Shown here: positions 34,234 to 42,588 of the stretch, piece after piece
How the letters are laid out: every line of letters begins with the position of its first letter
Numbering within the stretch: position 1 is the stretch's first letter
Translations under genes and position numbers: made by a program
Assembly: GCF_012849055.1 (NCBI RefSeq)
Contig: NZ_CP051677.1
Coordinates: 4,045,001 to 4,109,000 of the forward strand
Reading direction: 5' to 3'
Origin: Spirosoma rhododendri
Lineage (GTDB): Bacteria > Bacteroidota > Bacteroidia > Cytophagales > Spirosomataceae
Length of the DNA stretch: 64,000 nucleotides
The notes under the pieces: generated by a model
Told to the model about the DNA's origin: nothing
Databases searched by the model: none
Seen by the model: the letters and a program-made list of their open reading frames with translations, nothing else

Positions 34234-35103
34234 ATGATTGTACTGGATGATGTCGCGTTTGGCTACAGCCGCAAAAAGCCGTTGTATGCCGGGCTGAACC
34301 TGACGCTAAGGCCGGGTTCGGTGTATGGGTTGCTGGGACCGAATGGGGCCGGAAAGTCGACGCTGCTGCGGCTGTTGTCGGGGCTGCTCTATCCACAGCG
34401 TGGCCAGATCAGGGTAGGGGAACGGGTGCCGGGCGACCGACAGCCTGCGTTCCTGGAAGAGCTGTTTCTGGTGCCGGAGGAGTTTTACCTGCCGCCCGTT
34501 CGCATTCGGCAGTTTGTCGAGAGCAACGCGCGCTTTTATCCGGGCTTCAGCCATGAGCAGATGAATCATTACCTGCGCGAGTTTGGTCTGGCCGATACGC
34601 AGAAACTGAACGAACTGTCGTACGGCCAGAAAAAGAAGGTGCTGATCGGCTTTGGGCTGGCTACCAATACGGCCCTGCTGCTCATGGACGAACCCACTAA
34701 CGGACTCGATATTCCGTCGAAGAGTCAGTTTCGGCGGTTGGTGGCGGGGGCGGTCGATGAGCGCCGGACGGTCGTGATTTCGACCCATCAGGTGCGCGAC
34801 CTCGAAGCCCTGATCGACCCGGTCATTATCCTGGCCGAGCGCGATAGTCGGATGACGGTGGCCCTGCAAGCCAGCGTCGAAGAGATTACGGCGCGGCTGT
34901 GGTTCGGTATGTTGCCGACGCTGGACACACATCGGCCCATCCTGTTTTCGGAGCGGGCTGTGGGCGGTTATGCCGTGGTGGCCGAGAACCCCACCGGCGA
35001 ACCCAGCCGACTTGATCTGGAACGCCTGTTCAACGCCGTTCAGGCCGATCCTGCCCGTATCCGCACGTTGTTCGCATCATCTTCAACCGTTGCTGTTCTA
35101 TGA
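34234..35103 (+). CDS. ABC transporter ATP-binding protein
   Basis: 289 residues. Walker A GPNGAGKS at 35-42, a non-canonical signature LSYGQ at 128-132, Walker B ALLLMDEP about 147-154, and the switch histidine in ISTHQVRDLE. It provides ATP hydrolysis for the permease encoded next, which starts 4 bases inside its 3' end (ATGA at 35100-35103). The C-terminal 80 residues are an extra domain often seen in bacitracin/YtrB-type exporters. The set ATP-binding protein, permease, GntR regulator resembles the ytr operon of Firmicutes. Confidence 0.9.
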   Translation: MIVLDDVAFGYSRKKPLYAGLNLTLRPGSVYGLLGPNGAGKSTLLRLLSGLLYPQRGQIRVGERVPGDRQPAFLEELFLVPEEFYLPPVRIRQFVESNARFYPGFSHEQMNHYLREFGLADTQKLNELSYGQKKKVLIGFGLATNTALLLMDEPTNGLDIPSKSQFRRLVAGAVDERRTVVISTHQVRDLEALIDPVIILAERDSRMTVALQASVEEITARLWFGMLPTLDTHRPILFSERAVGGYAVVAENPTGEPSRLDLERLFNAVQADPARIRTLFASSSTVAVL

Positions 35104-35921
35104 ATCAGACCTTTTCCCTGAGCCGCTTCGGTCGGCTCCTGCGCACGTATTTTGTAGAAAACCGGAACGTTCTGCTGGCCAATGTCGCGGTACTATTTGT
35201 GGGGCTGGCTGGACTGGCTTTCCTCATATATTCTAGCTTTCCCTGGTCCATTCCACGCACTCGCGCTATGCTCCTGTTTTTTGCCGGTGGGGTAGCCTGG
35301 TATGTATTTACTGTTCAACAAATCACCTTATTAAATGAGAAAGAACGGGCAATTACGTATTTGCTGCGTCCCGCATCGAAACTAGAAAAGTGGGCGCAAC
35401 TCGTATTGGTTTCCGGGCTAGGATTCATCATAGCGTACACACTGTTGTTTACCGTAATTGATACGGTTGGAGTCTGGTACGTCAACCATCGAGAATGGAA
35501 GCCTGAACAACTGAAAGATTTGCTTGATCGATCAACGATAAAGCCGTGGTTTGAACCGAGTCAATTGCGCGAGATACCCCCAATGCTCTGGGTTGACGCA
35601 CTTTTGTTACATCCAGTGGCACTGGCACTGGCCTTACTGATTCGCCGGTACACATTACCCCTGATTCCGGTAATTCTATTCTTTGCGCTGATTCTCGTAA
35701 TACTGATTAATCATCAATTGCTGAGCGGTATGATTGATTCTGTGAAAGAGGTGTCAGCGTCCCCCTTTGACAAAATGTCTGTTTTGCGGACGAGTGACGA
35801 TTGGAAGACGGTAGCACTGCCTCAACCTGTTGGTGATGCAATCCGCTACGGGGTCGGTGCGTTGGTGATGCTTTTGTTGTATGTAATGGCCTTTTTCCGG
35901 CTGAAAGAACGGGAGGTGTGA
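35100..35921 (+). CDS. ABC transporter permease (ABC-2-like)
   Basis: 273 residues. Six hydrophobic segments are visible: about 25-45 (VLLANVAVLFVGLAGLAFLIY), 58-76, 98-120, 160-185, 190-210 and 246-265, with a soluble loop carrying YVNHREWKPEQLKD. No binding-protein motifs. It is translationally coupled to the ATPase gene. Middle and end of the gene are A+T richer than the ATPase gene, an odd patchiness within one operon. Substrate unknown. Confidence 0.75.
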   Translation: MNQTFSLSRFGRLLRTYFVENRNVLLANVAVLFVGLAGLAFLIYSSFPWSIPRTRAMLLFFAGGVAWYVFTVQQITLLNEKERAITYLLRPASKLEKWAQLVLVSGLGFIIAYTLLFTVIDTVGVWYVNHREWKPEQLKDLLDRSTIKPWFEPSQLREIPPMLWVDALLLHPVALALALLIRRYTLPLIPVILFFALILVILINHQLLSGMIDSVKEVSASPFDKMSVLRTSDDWKTVALPQPVGDAIRYGVGALVMLLLYVMAFFRLKEREV

Positions 35922-35923
35922 GT

Positions 35924-36316
35924 ATGGAATTTCGTGATAAACAAGCCATTTACCTGCAAATCGCCGAGTACGTCAGCGAGCAGGTACTGCTGGGCCGCTG
36001 GAACGCGGGCGACCGCATACCGTCGGTGCGCGAACTGGCGGCCGAACTGGAAGTAAACCCAAACACTGTGATGCGGACCTACGAATTTTTGAGTCAACAG
36101 GGCGTGATCGCTAATAAGCGCGGCATTGGCTACTTCCCCGCCGACGACGCGACCGACAAAATCCGGTCGTTTCGGCGCGAGCAGTTTCTGGCGAACGACC
36201 TGCCTATTTTCTTTAAAAACCTGACACTGCTCGGTATCGACCTGCGCGAAATCGAACAGCGGTACGAACAGTTTGCTGCTATGCAATCAACTCCACAAAC
36301 CCCCGTTCAGCCATGA
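35924..36316 (+). CDS. GntR-family regulator, YtrA type
   Basis: 130 residues from ATG 35924; GTG 35918 overlaps the preceding stop (GTGA) and is the alternative. GGGAGG at 35911-35916 fits the ATG by spacing. Winged-helix GntR domain: YLQIAEYVSEQVLLGRW, RIPSVRELAAELEVNPNTVMRTYEFL (recognition helix, residues about 37-62), GIGYFPADDA wing. The short C-terminal helix is typical of the YtrA subfamily, which usually represses its own ABC operon. No ligand-binding domain. Confidence 0.88.
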   Translation: MEFRDKQAIYLQIAEYVSEQVLLGRWNAGDRIPSVRELAAELEVNPNTVMRTYEFLSQQGVIANKRGIGYFPADDATDKIRSFRREQFLANDLPIFFKNLTLLGIDLREIEQRYEQFAAMQSTPQTPVQP

Positions 36317-37002
36317 AAACAAGCTATTATCTGCTGATTGCTGCGATTCTGATTACCCTGACGGGTATGGTCACTACGGACGTACTGTTAAAGCGGGAAT
36401 ACGAGAAAATTGATTGGAGCAACCCGTATCAGTTTTTCGCCCGGCGCCCCCTGCCTGCGGCTAAACATATTGTGATTGAGGGGACACAGAGCCGGGATAT
36501 TCTTGTCGAAACGGGTCCGCAGGCGCAGGCCCTTGTTGCACCCGAAGATAGTTTGTTCTTTAGTTTCCGAATGCAGCACGACACATTACATGTTTCATTC
36601 AACCCGGATACGGCAGATCATCAGCGACCAATTCAAACCGTCTGGAATAGTAGGTTGACAGGCTTGGTACTTCGGCTACCTGCGTTTGTCAGCGTGAATG
36701 GAATTAACACCCGGCTAACCATACAGGACCGGACGCAGCCTACGCTTGATGTGTCATTACAGAACAGTGTTCTGTTTGCAAATAAACTGACCGCTTCTCC
36801 TTCACTCCGGTTAACCGAAACACAGAACAGTTTTGCCATACTAAGAAGCGGAAGCTATAAAGCAGTGGAAGTGACTGTTCAGGATTCGAGCGAAATTCAT
36901 CTGGACGGCACGCGCATTGATGCTTTTACCTCGACACTGTCAGACCGGGCCGAAGTGAGATTGACCGGGCAGGCAAACCGCTGGGTAAAGCGAAATCCGT
37001 AA
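36313..37002 (+). CDS. Exported GIN-domain-like protein
   Basis: 229 residues. An N-terminal signal anchor (about 5-27, YYLLIAAILITLTGMVTTDVLL) is followed by a beta-helix-like series of short strands: GLVLRLPAFVSVNGI, PTLDVSLQNSVLFAN, SFAILRSGSYKAVEVTVQDSSEIHLDG and AEVRLTGQAN. This ladder recalls the head GIN (DUF2807) domain of Bacteroidota, although the typical GSG repeats are weak. It overlaps the regulator by 4 bases and is last in the operon. Its link to export by the ABC pair is inferred. Confidence 0.6.
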   Translation: MKTSYYLLIAAILITLTGMVTTDVLLKREYEKIDWSNPYQFFARRPLPAAKHIVIEGTQSRDILVETGPQAQALVAPEDSLFFSFRMQHDTLHVSFNPDTADHQRPIQTVWNSRLTGLVLRLPAFVSVNGINTRLTIQDRTQPTLDVSLQNSVLFANKLTASPSLRLTETQNSFAILRSGSYKAVEVTVQDSSEIHLDGTRIDAFTSTLSDRAEVRLTGQANRWVKRNP

Positions 37003-37113
37003 TCGGCCAAGTAGTTCTACTTGTTTTGTAGATATATACGCCGAATAATAAGCAGTCTGTTGATAATCAGTAGTATAGGGCGAAATTTGTGTCTCCTCTA
37101 ACCACTGACTATC

Positions 37114-37854
37114 ATGAATACTCCTGCTACATTAACCGATCATTCGGCCAGAATGGGGCCTGAGCCACCGATGTTTCAACGATTGAGTGCGGTTGAAATA
37201 TTCGTGAAAACCACCGTTGGTACGGTGCTGTTTCTGGGCTGGCTGCTGCTGTTTATCTTCGGTATGAGTCTGAAAGCCGACGATTATCGTGGCCAGATTT
37301 TCAAAAACGAACACTTAGATCTGAGCTACCTATTGCTGTACGCCACGACCTTTACACCAACCAATGTAGCTGTACTGGCGTCGCTGGCCGGGGTGCTGGG
37401 TGGATTCGCCAGTAATCTGGCGGCCAGTAACCAGTTCCGCTATGTTCGTCCGGCCACGCTCGACCCTAATTCCGACGACTTCAAAAGCTATCTGTACATG
37501 ACCGAAAGTCCGCTGGTGTCGATGCTGCGGGGGTTTATCACGTACCTGATTTTCATTGCCGGGTCGTACCTGACCAACTTTACCACCTCGGTCGATCCGC
37601 GCGACACGGCCAGTTTTGTTGGGCTGACGGCTTCGTCGTACTTCAAATTTGCGGTGTCGGTGTCACTGCTGGCGTATCTGGCGGGCTACGATCCGTCGCG
37701 GATGAAAGGCCTTATCAACTCCATCAATCTGGTTCGGAAAGACCCAACTCCCGTTACGCCCACGACGACGATCACGCACCAGACAACCGAGAGCGTGCAG
37801 GTAGCCAAGACGCCGGGCGATCCGGCACGGAATGGACAGTCGACGATCCGTTGA
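37114..37854 (+). CDS. Membrane protein of unknown function
   Basis: 246 residues. Four membrane segments: about 33-53 (TVGTVLFLGWLLLFIFGMSL), 86-105 (VAVLASLAGVLGGFASNLAA), 135-155 and 172-190. The last 45 residues are a threonine/proline-rich soluble tail (TPVTPTTTITHQTT). The loop between segments two and three carries YVRPATLDPNSDDFKSYLYM. Family not recognised. A hairpin at 37882 probably ends its transcript. Confidence 0.6.
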   Translation: MNTPATLTDHSARMGPEPPMFQRLSAVEIFVKTTVGTVLFLGWLLLFIFGMSLKADDYRGQIFKNEHLDLSYLLLYATTFTPTNVAVLASLAGVLGGFASNLAASNQFRYVRPATLDPNSDDFKSYLYMTESPLVSMLRGFITYLIFIAGSYLTNFTTSVDPRDTASFVGLTASSYFKFAVSVSLLAYLAGYDPSRMKGLINSINLVRKDPTPVTPTTTITHQTTESVQVAKTPGDPARNGQSTIR

Positions 37855-37881
37855 CGGGAACACACTGCTACTAAATGAAGA

Positions 37882-37927
37882 ACGTCCGGTTCCGCCCTTG
37901 TCGATAAGACTGGCTGGAACCGGACGT
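37882..37927 (+). terminator. Hairpin after the membrane protein gene
   Basis: Perfect 12-base arms 37882-37893 and 37916-37927 followed by GTTTG. The T-run is weak. Confidence 0.55.
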
Positions 37928-37966
37928 GTTTGTTAGAAGCGGTGGGTACTAAAACGCCAGAATGGT

Positions 37967-38077
37967 TTAAAACAGCAGGCGCAGTACGGTAGCAGTGAAT
38001 ACGACGGACGTTACAATGACGAAAATCCAGGCGCCCAGGCTAACCAGATCAATTGAGGTGTTGCGAATGGTTATCAT
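37967..38077 (-). CDS. 36-residue single-pass membrane protein
   Basis: ATG at 38077 opens a frame of 36 codons: a short polar N-terminus (MITIRNTSIDLVSLG) then a continuous hydrophobic helix (AWIFVIVTSVVFTATVL) and a basic-hydrophobic end RLLF. Upstream is A-rich (AGAAATG) as expected for initiation in this phylum. Base composition rises over exactly this stretch compared with the A+T-rich DNA on its right. It is not recognised; the evidence is the length of the helix and the abrupt composition change. Confidence 0.4.
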   Translation of the reverse strand: MITIRNTSIDLVSLGAWIFVIVTSVVFTATVLRLLF

Positions 38078-38436
38078 TTCTTTTTTGTGTTACGGTAACT
38101 GTAAGACAAGAATAGTGCTAAAAAGTAACACGGCAATGAGTGTATTTCTAGAATTAATATTGATTTAATGATTTTTACCTGAGTAATTCTACGTACGTCG
38201 GGGTTAGTGGATGAAATAGACAGTTACATTGGTCATGCAACAAGTGGCCCGGTACGGTTTCTAATCGGTGAGAATCCTGCAACGGTGCCCACGCGGTCTT
38301 TTGCTGTCGAACTAGCTAACCAGTATTACAGATACGAAGACCGCCCATCCCGAAATCAGTCCGCCGACAAACAGGTAGGTTGAGTCGTCGGCCGGACGGT
38401 TGTAGCTTGCAGCTTATTTAGCTCATTACGCACTTC
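38078..38436. other. Intergenic region with a possible second broken small membrane ORF
   Basis: Most of 38078-38280 is A+T rich with no frame I accept. On the minus strand, 38312-38413 is open and encodes PADDSTYLFVGGLISGWAVF then VSVILVS and stop, clearly membrane-helix-like, but it has no start codon. An ATG-less upstream frame (VHHEVRNELNKLQATTVRPT) joins it only through a frameshift. Either a decayed small membrane gene or chance. Confidence 0.25.
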
Positions 38437-40239
38437 ATGATGCACTTTCGTTCTGCATTACTGGCGTCGGGTCTGTTGCTGACGCAACTGGCGCTGGCCA
38501 AACCCAAAACGCCCCTCGTTTACGACATCAACCTCAACGACCGCGCCGACGATCAGTTTAAGGTCACGCTGCACGTCGACGGCCTGACGCCTGATAACGC
38601 CATCTACCAGTTTGCGTCGACGGCCCCCGGTACGTATCAGATCATGGACATTGGCCGGTACGTTCGGTCGTTCAAGGCGTTCGACGCGAAAGGGCGCGAA
38701 CTAAAAACCGAAGCTGTATCGACTAATCAGTGGAAACTCGATCAGCCGCAGAAAGTGCGCACGATTCAGTACAGCATCGCCGAAACCTGGGATACACCCG
38801 TCAAGGAGCACCATCCGTACAACATGTGCGGCACGTCGATCGAGAAAGACCACGCGCTCATCAACGGGCAGGGGGTGTTTGGCTACCCAACCGGTATGCA
38901 GGACGCACCCATCGAGGTGAAGATTGCCCGCCCGGCGGAGTGGGAGGTGGGTACCGCGCTGGACAAAACGGTGTCGGGCACGTTCCTGGCCGATAACTAC
39001 GACCGTATCGTCGACTCGCCGATCCTGCTGGGTAAGCTGACCAAAGCCAGCACGACGGTGGCCGGGGCACAGGTCGATATGTACACCTACTCGAAAACCG
39101 ATCAGGTAACCTCGCAGCAACTGCTCGATAATATGAAGTCGATGCTGACGGCTGCCGGGCAGTTTCTGAAGCAGTTGCCGGTGAAACGCTACACGTTCCT
39201 GTACCACTTCGAAGACCAGAGCTGGGGCGCGTGGGAGCATTCGTACAGCTCGGAGTACGTGCTGAAAGAAGCACCCTACTCGCAGCAGCTGGCCGATGAG
39301 GTGACGTCGATTGCGGCCCACGAGTTTTTCCACGTCGTGACGCCCCTCAACATCCACAGCGAGATTATTCAGCAGTTCAACTTCGTAACGCCCACGCCCT
39401 CGGAGCACCTGTGGCTGTATGAAGGCGTAACCGAATGGGCCAGCAAAGCCATGCAGCTACGCGGTGGCCTGATGGATTTACCAACCTACCTGGGCGAGAT
39501 GACCCAGAAGATCGGGCAGGACAAAAGCTACGACAGCACGTACAGCCTTGCCAAACTCGGCCTGACCTGCTACTCAGATTCGGGGCAGCGGCAATACGGC
39601 AACATCTACGCCCGTGGTGCCCTGACGGCCGGATTACTCGACATTCGTCTGCTTGAACTGTCGGGTGGGAAGCGGGGTCTGCGCGAAGTGATTAACGAAC
39701 TGGCGACGACCTACGGCCCGAACCGCCCATTTCCCGAAGCGGATTTCTTCACCATCTTCACCCAGAAAACGTACCCCGAAATCGGCGATTTCTTCAACCG
39801 CTACGTGAAAGCCGCCGAGCCGCTGCCCTACGCCGACTATTACGGCAAGCTGGGCGTTACGTTTACCCCCGCCACCCCAACGGGGCAGAAAGCGGCCTGG
39901 CTGGGTATGAAGCCGACCTACCTCGACACCGATTCAAAGTTTGTACTGACGGGCATCAGTGAGCCATTACTGAAAGCCGGGTTGAAGGAAAACGACGAGT
40001 GGACCGGCTTCAACGGACAACCCGTAAAACTGGAAACCATTGCGCCGGTGCAGAAAGCCGTACGGCAACTGAAGCCGGGCGAAACCTACACTGTCACCGT
40101 CCGGCGCGACGGGCAGGACGTAAACCTGACACTGCCCGTGCAGGAGCGCGAAATCGTCAAACGCTTCGCCTTCACCCCTGATCCGCAGGCCACCCCGCAG
40201 CAACTCCAGCTCCGCGACGCGTGGATGAAGAATCTGTAG
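38437..40239 (+). CDS. M61-family metallopeptidase with PDZ domain
   Basis: 600 residues. Signal peptide 1-21. The N-terminal beta domain (about 25-200) is followed by the gluzincin core with zinc motif HEFFH at 295-299 and the downstream LYEGVTEW (about 332-339) supplying the third ligand. A C-terminal PDZ domain lies about 480-575 (GLKENDEWTGFNGQPV, GETYTVTVRRDGQ). Known M61 members cleave N-terminal glycine or alanine. Exported to the periplasm or surface. Length fits the family. The start ATGATG allows 38437 or 38440. Confidence 0.92.
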   Translation: MMHFRSALLASGLLLTQLALAKPKTPLVYDINLNDRADDQFKVTLHVDGLTPDNAIYQFASTAPGTYQIMDIGRYVRSFKAFDAKGRELKTEAVSTNQWKLDQPQKVRTIQYSIAETWDTPVKEHHPYNMCGTSIEKDHALINGQGVFGYPTGMQDAPIEVKIARPAEWEVGTALDKTVSGTFLADNYDRIVDSPILLGKLTKASTTVAGAQVDMYTYSKTDQVTSQQLLDNMKSMLTAAGQFLKQLPVKRYTFLYHFEDQSWGAWEHSYSSEYVLKEAPYSQQLADEVTSIAAHEFFHVVTPLNIHSEIIQQFNFVTPTPSEHLWLYEGVTEWASKAMQLRGGLMDLPTYLGEMTQKIGQDKSYDSTYSLAKLGLTCYSDSGQRQYGNIYARGALTAGLLDIRLLELSGGKRGLREVINELATTYGPNRPFPEADFFTIFTQKTYPEIGDFFNRYVKAAEPLPYADYYGKLGVTFTPATPTGQKAAWLGMKPTYLDTDSKFVLTGISEPLLKAGLKENDEWTGFNGQPVKLETIAPVQKAVRQLKPGETYTVTVRRDGQDVNLTLPVQEREIVKRFAFTPDPQATPQQLQLRDAWMKNL

Positions 40240-40241
40240 TT

Positions 40242-40336
40242 GGGTTTAATGTTTGTAGTTCAAAGTTTAAGGTTGACTCCAGCAGCAAGATGCCAGTGAT
40301 AGCAACGTTAAACCTTGAACCACAAACATTAAACCC
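40242..40336. repeat. Inverted repeat of the GTTTAATGTTTG / GTTCAAGGTTTAA type
   Basis: Arms 40242-40274 and 40304-40336 match at 29 of 33 positions with a 29-base loop. Located between the convergent M61 and esterase genes; the esterase stop codon (40329-40331) is inside the right arm. Confidence 0.7.
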
Positions 40337-41219
40337 GCGAAATAAACGCCACCTGATCGCGGATGGCCTGATGGGCTTCGGGGAGCCACCAGAACAGCAT
40401 GAATACGTGGATCATCGCTGGATACTCCTCAAACCGAACTGACTGTCCATCGGCCTGCATCCGCTGCACCAGCTTGCGGACTTCGTGAATCAGAATGTCG
40501 TGCGTACCCATCTGAATCAGTACCGGCGGCAGACCGCTCAGATCGGCGGAGAGGGGCGACAGGAGCGGGTTGGCCGGGTCGGACTGTCGCACGTACGACT
40601 GATCGACGTAGTCGCGGTAGGCGTCCGAGAGCATCGGGTCGGGCGGGTGGCCTTCCCAGCCAATTTTGTTCATGTTTGCCACCGGCGACAGCAGTACCAG
40701 CTTTTTCGGCAGCGGTGCCCCCAGCGTTCGCAGGTTAAGCGTCGTCGTCAGCGACAGGTTACCCCCGGCACTGTCGCCACTGATGAGCCAGTTGTCGGGT
40801 AGTCTGTCCTGTTGCTGCAAGGCCTGAATCACGGCCGTAATGCTGTTGATCGCGGCTGGAAACGGGTGCTCGGGTGCGAGCGGGTAGGGGATGACCAGTA
40901 CGGCGTAGCGCAGTCGGCGGCTCACACGCAGGCAGTGGTACCAGTGAAGGTTGGTCGGGCCGGTCACGAAACCGCCCCCCGGCAGGTAGATCAGCACCCC
41001 CCGGTCGCGGCTGGATTCGTTGAGCCAGTAGCAGCGCAGACCGGCGATGTCTTCGGCCACAAAGCCCAGTTTCGCAGCCGTTTTGAAATCGCCGATGCGG
41101 TTTTTGCCATGCTTGCTAAGCCAGAGAAACAACCGGGGAACTTGGAACAGCCGGAAGCCCTTTTCGAGCACTTTACTCTGCCAGCTGGGGCCGGGCGATG
41201 GGGAGGGAGTTCTTAGCAT
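40329..41219 (-). CDS. Alpha/beta hydrolase (HSL-type esterase/lipase)
   Basis: 296 residues from the ATG at 41219. The nucleophile elbow is GDSAGG (S150), with the acid in HDILIHEVRKL and the histidine in MIHVFMLFWWLPEAH. It hydrolyses short-chain esters. The oxyanion loop of this family is normally HGGG; here it reads PGGGF at 80-84, so the first histidine is replaced by proline. The N-terminal 50 residues form a cap helix region. No signal peptide. It is monocistronic. Confidence 0.85.
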   Translation of the reverse strand: MLRTPSPSPGPSWQSKVLEKGFRLFQVPRLFLWLSKHGKNRIGDFKTAAKLGFVAEDIAGLRCYWLNESSRDRGVLIYLPGGGFVTGPTNLHWYHCLRVSRRLRYAVLVIPYPLAPEHPFPAAINSITAVIQALQQQDRLPDNWLISGDSAGGNLSLTTTLNLRTLGAPLPKKLVLLSPVANMNKIGWEGHPPDPMLSDAYRDYVDQSYVRQSDPANPLLSPLSADLSGLPPVLIQMGTHDILIHEVRKLVQRMQADGQSVRFEEYPAMIHVFMLFWWLPEAHQAIRDQVAFISRV

Positions 41220-41396
41220 AGGGACGTTTCGGGAAGAAAGACGACACAAAGACGAAGGTCAATGTACCCGGTTTTCGGCAGTCCGCAAACTCGATTTAAT
41301 GCGTGTCGATACATGCAATGGGAACCGTTTGGGTAATCAGCCGGTAATGGGGTCAGGTATCACGCTGATACTTGTACTAAAAATCCCAACCAACTT

Positions 41397-42413
41397 ATGA
41401 GTTCAGTACAGGCATGGGCCGCGCATTCGGCGGCCGGAAAACTGGAACAGTACACCTACGACCCCGGTCAGCTGGGCCCGGAAGATGTCGACATTGCGGT
41501 GGAGTATTGTGGCGTTTGCCACTCCGATTTGTCGATGCTCAACAATGAATGGGGTATTTCGGCGTATCCGCTGGTACCGGGCCACGAAGCCATCGGCCGG
41601 GTGGTAGCCATGGGCGACATTGCCGCTCAGAAAGGGCTGAAAATCGGTCAGCGCGTGGGTGTTGGCTGGAACGTGGGCAGCTGCCTGCACTGCGAACCCT
41701 GCCTGGAAGGCGATCAGCATCAGTGTACGTCGGTTCAGCCGACGATCGTAGGTCACCACGGCGCGTTTGCGTCGCACGTGCGTAGCCACTGGGTTTGGGC
41801 TGTACCTATCCCCGACGGCGTCGATGCCTCGGCGGCCGGGCCGCTGCTGTGCGGTGGTATCACCGTGTTTGCACCCCTGCTCAATCAGGACATTCTGCCC
41901 ACCCACAAAGTTGCCGTGTTCGGCATTGGCGGACTGGGTCACATGGCCGTGCAGTTCCTCAACGCCTGGGGCTGCGAAGTGACGGCCTTCACGTCGAGCG
42001 CCGACAAGCACGCTGAAGCGAAAGAACTGGGTGCTGATTTCGTAGCGTCGAGCCGCGACGCCAGCGACATGAAGAAACTCGCCAACTCGTTCGACTTTAT
42101 CCTGATTACGGTCAACGTTTCGCTCGACTGGAACGATATTATCGGGATGCTGAAACCGGGCGGTAAGCTGCACTTCGTTGGTGCCGTGCTGGAGCCGGTA
42201 CCGGTACATGTGATGATGCTGGTGCTGGGCAAAAAATCCATTTCGGGTTCACCGACGGGTAGCCGCAGTCAGATCGACCGGATGCTTCAGTTTGCCGCTC
42301 ACCATCAGATTTCGCCCGTTGTGGAGCACTTCCCAATGAGTCAGGTCAACGAAGCGATGGAGCACCTGCGTTCGGGTAAAGCCCACTACCGGATTGTGCT
42401 TGACGCAGAGTGA
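41397..42413 (+). CDS. Zinc-dependent NADP(H) alcohol dehydrogenase (YahK/CAD type)
   Basis: 338 residues, MDR superfamily. Catalytic zinc ligands are C41 in GVCHSDL and H63-E64 in PGHEAIG; structural zinc cysteines are C96, C99, C102 and C110. Rossmann loop GIGGLGHMAVQ at about 176-186 and the following SSADKHAEAKELGAD favour NADP(H). The LPTHKVAVFGIGGLGH context matches cinnamyl-alcohol/YahK-type aldehyde reductases. Cytoplasmic. Transcribed alone; a hairpin separates it from the Gfo/Idh/MocA gene. Confidence 0.92.
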   Translation: MSSVQAWAAHSAAGKLEQYTYDPGQLGPEDVDIAVEYCGVCHSDLSMLNNEWGISAYPLVPGHEAIGRVVAMGDIAAQKGLKIGQRVGVGWNVGSCLHCEPCLEGDQHQCTSVQPTIVGHHGAFASHVRSHWVWAVPIPDGVDASAAGPLLCGGITVFAPLLNQDILPTHKVAVFGIGGLGHMAVQFLNAWGCEVTAFTSSADKHAEAKELGADFVASSRDASDMKKLANSFDFILITVNVSLDWNDIIGMLKPGGKLHFVGAVLEPVPVHVMMLVLGKKSISGSPTGSRSQIDRMLQFAAHHQISPVVEHFPMSQVNEAMEHLRSGKAHYRIVLDAE

Positions 42414-42419
42414 TAGAAT

Positions 42420-42502
42420 GGTTGAATGACTGAGTGATAGAATGATTGACTAATTGTGTTTTTGCCTTCATTCAATCATTCTATCACTCAGTCATTCAAA
42501 CC
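42420..42502. repeat. GAATGACTGAGTGATAG inverted repeat
   Basis: Arms 42420-42449 and 42471-42502 are complementary over at least 26 consecutive bases. The phrase (GAATGA, GAGTGATAG, AATGATTGA) is low-complexity and related to the repeats at 43784 and 59066. Confidence 0.75.
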
Positions 42503-42588
42503 TGCTGTTAACCTTTCACTAGTCCCGTGGGTTAAAAAGACGTTAACGGTCGGTGTGGTATCGACCTGATGCTCAACTAACCTGCGTT

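Noticed and set aside
41397..42413. Large minus-strand frame (268 codons) opposite the alcohol dehydrogenase
   Set aside because: Shadow frame; all zinc and cofactor motifs are on the plus strand.
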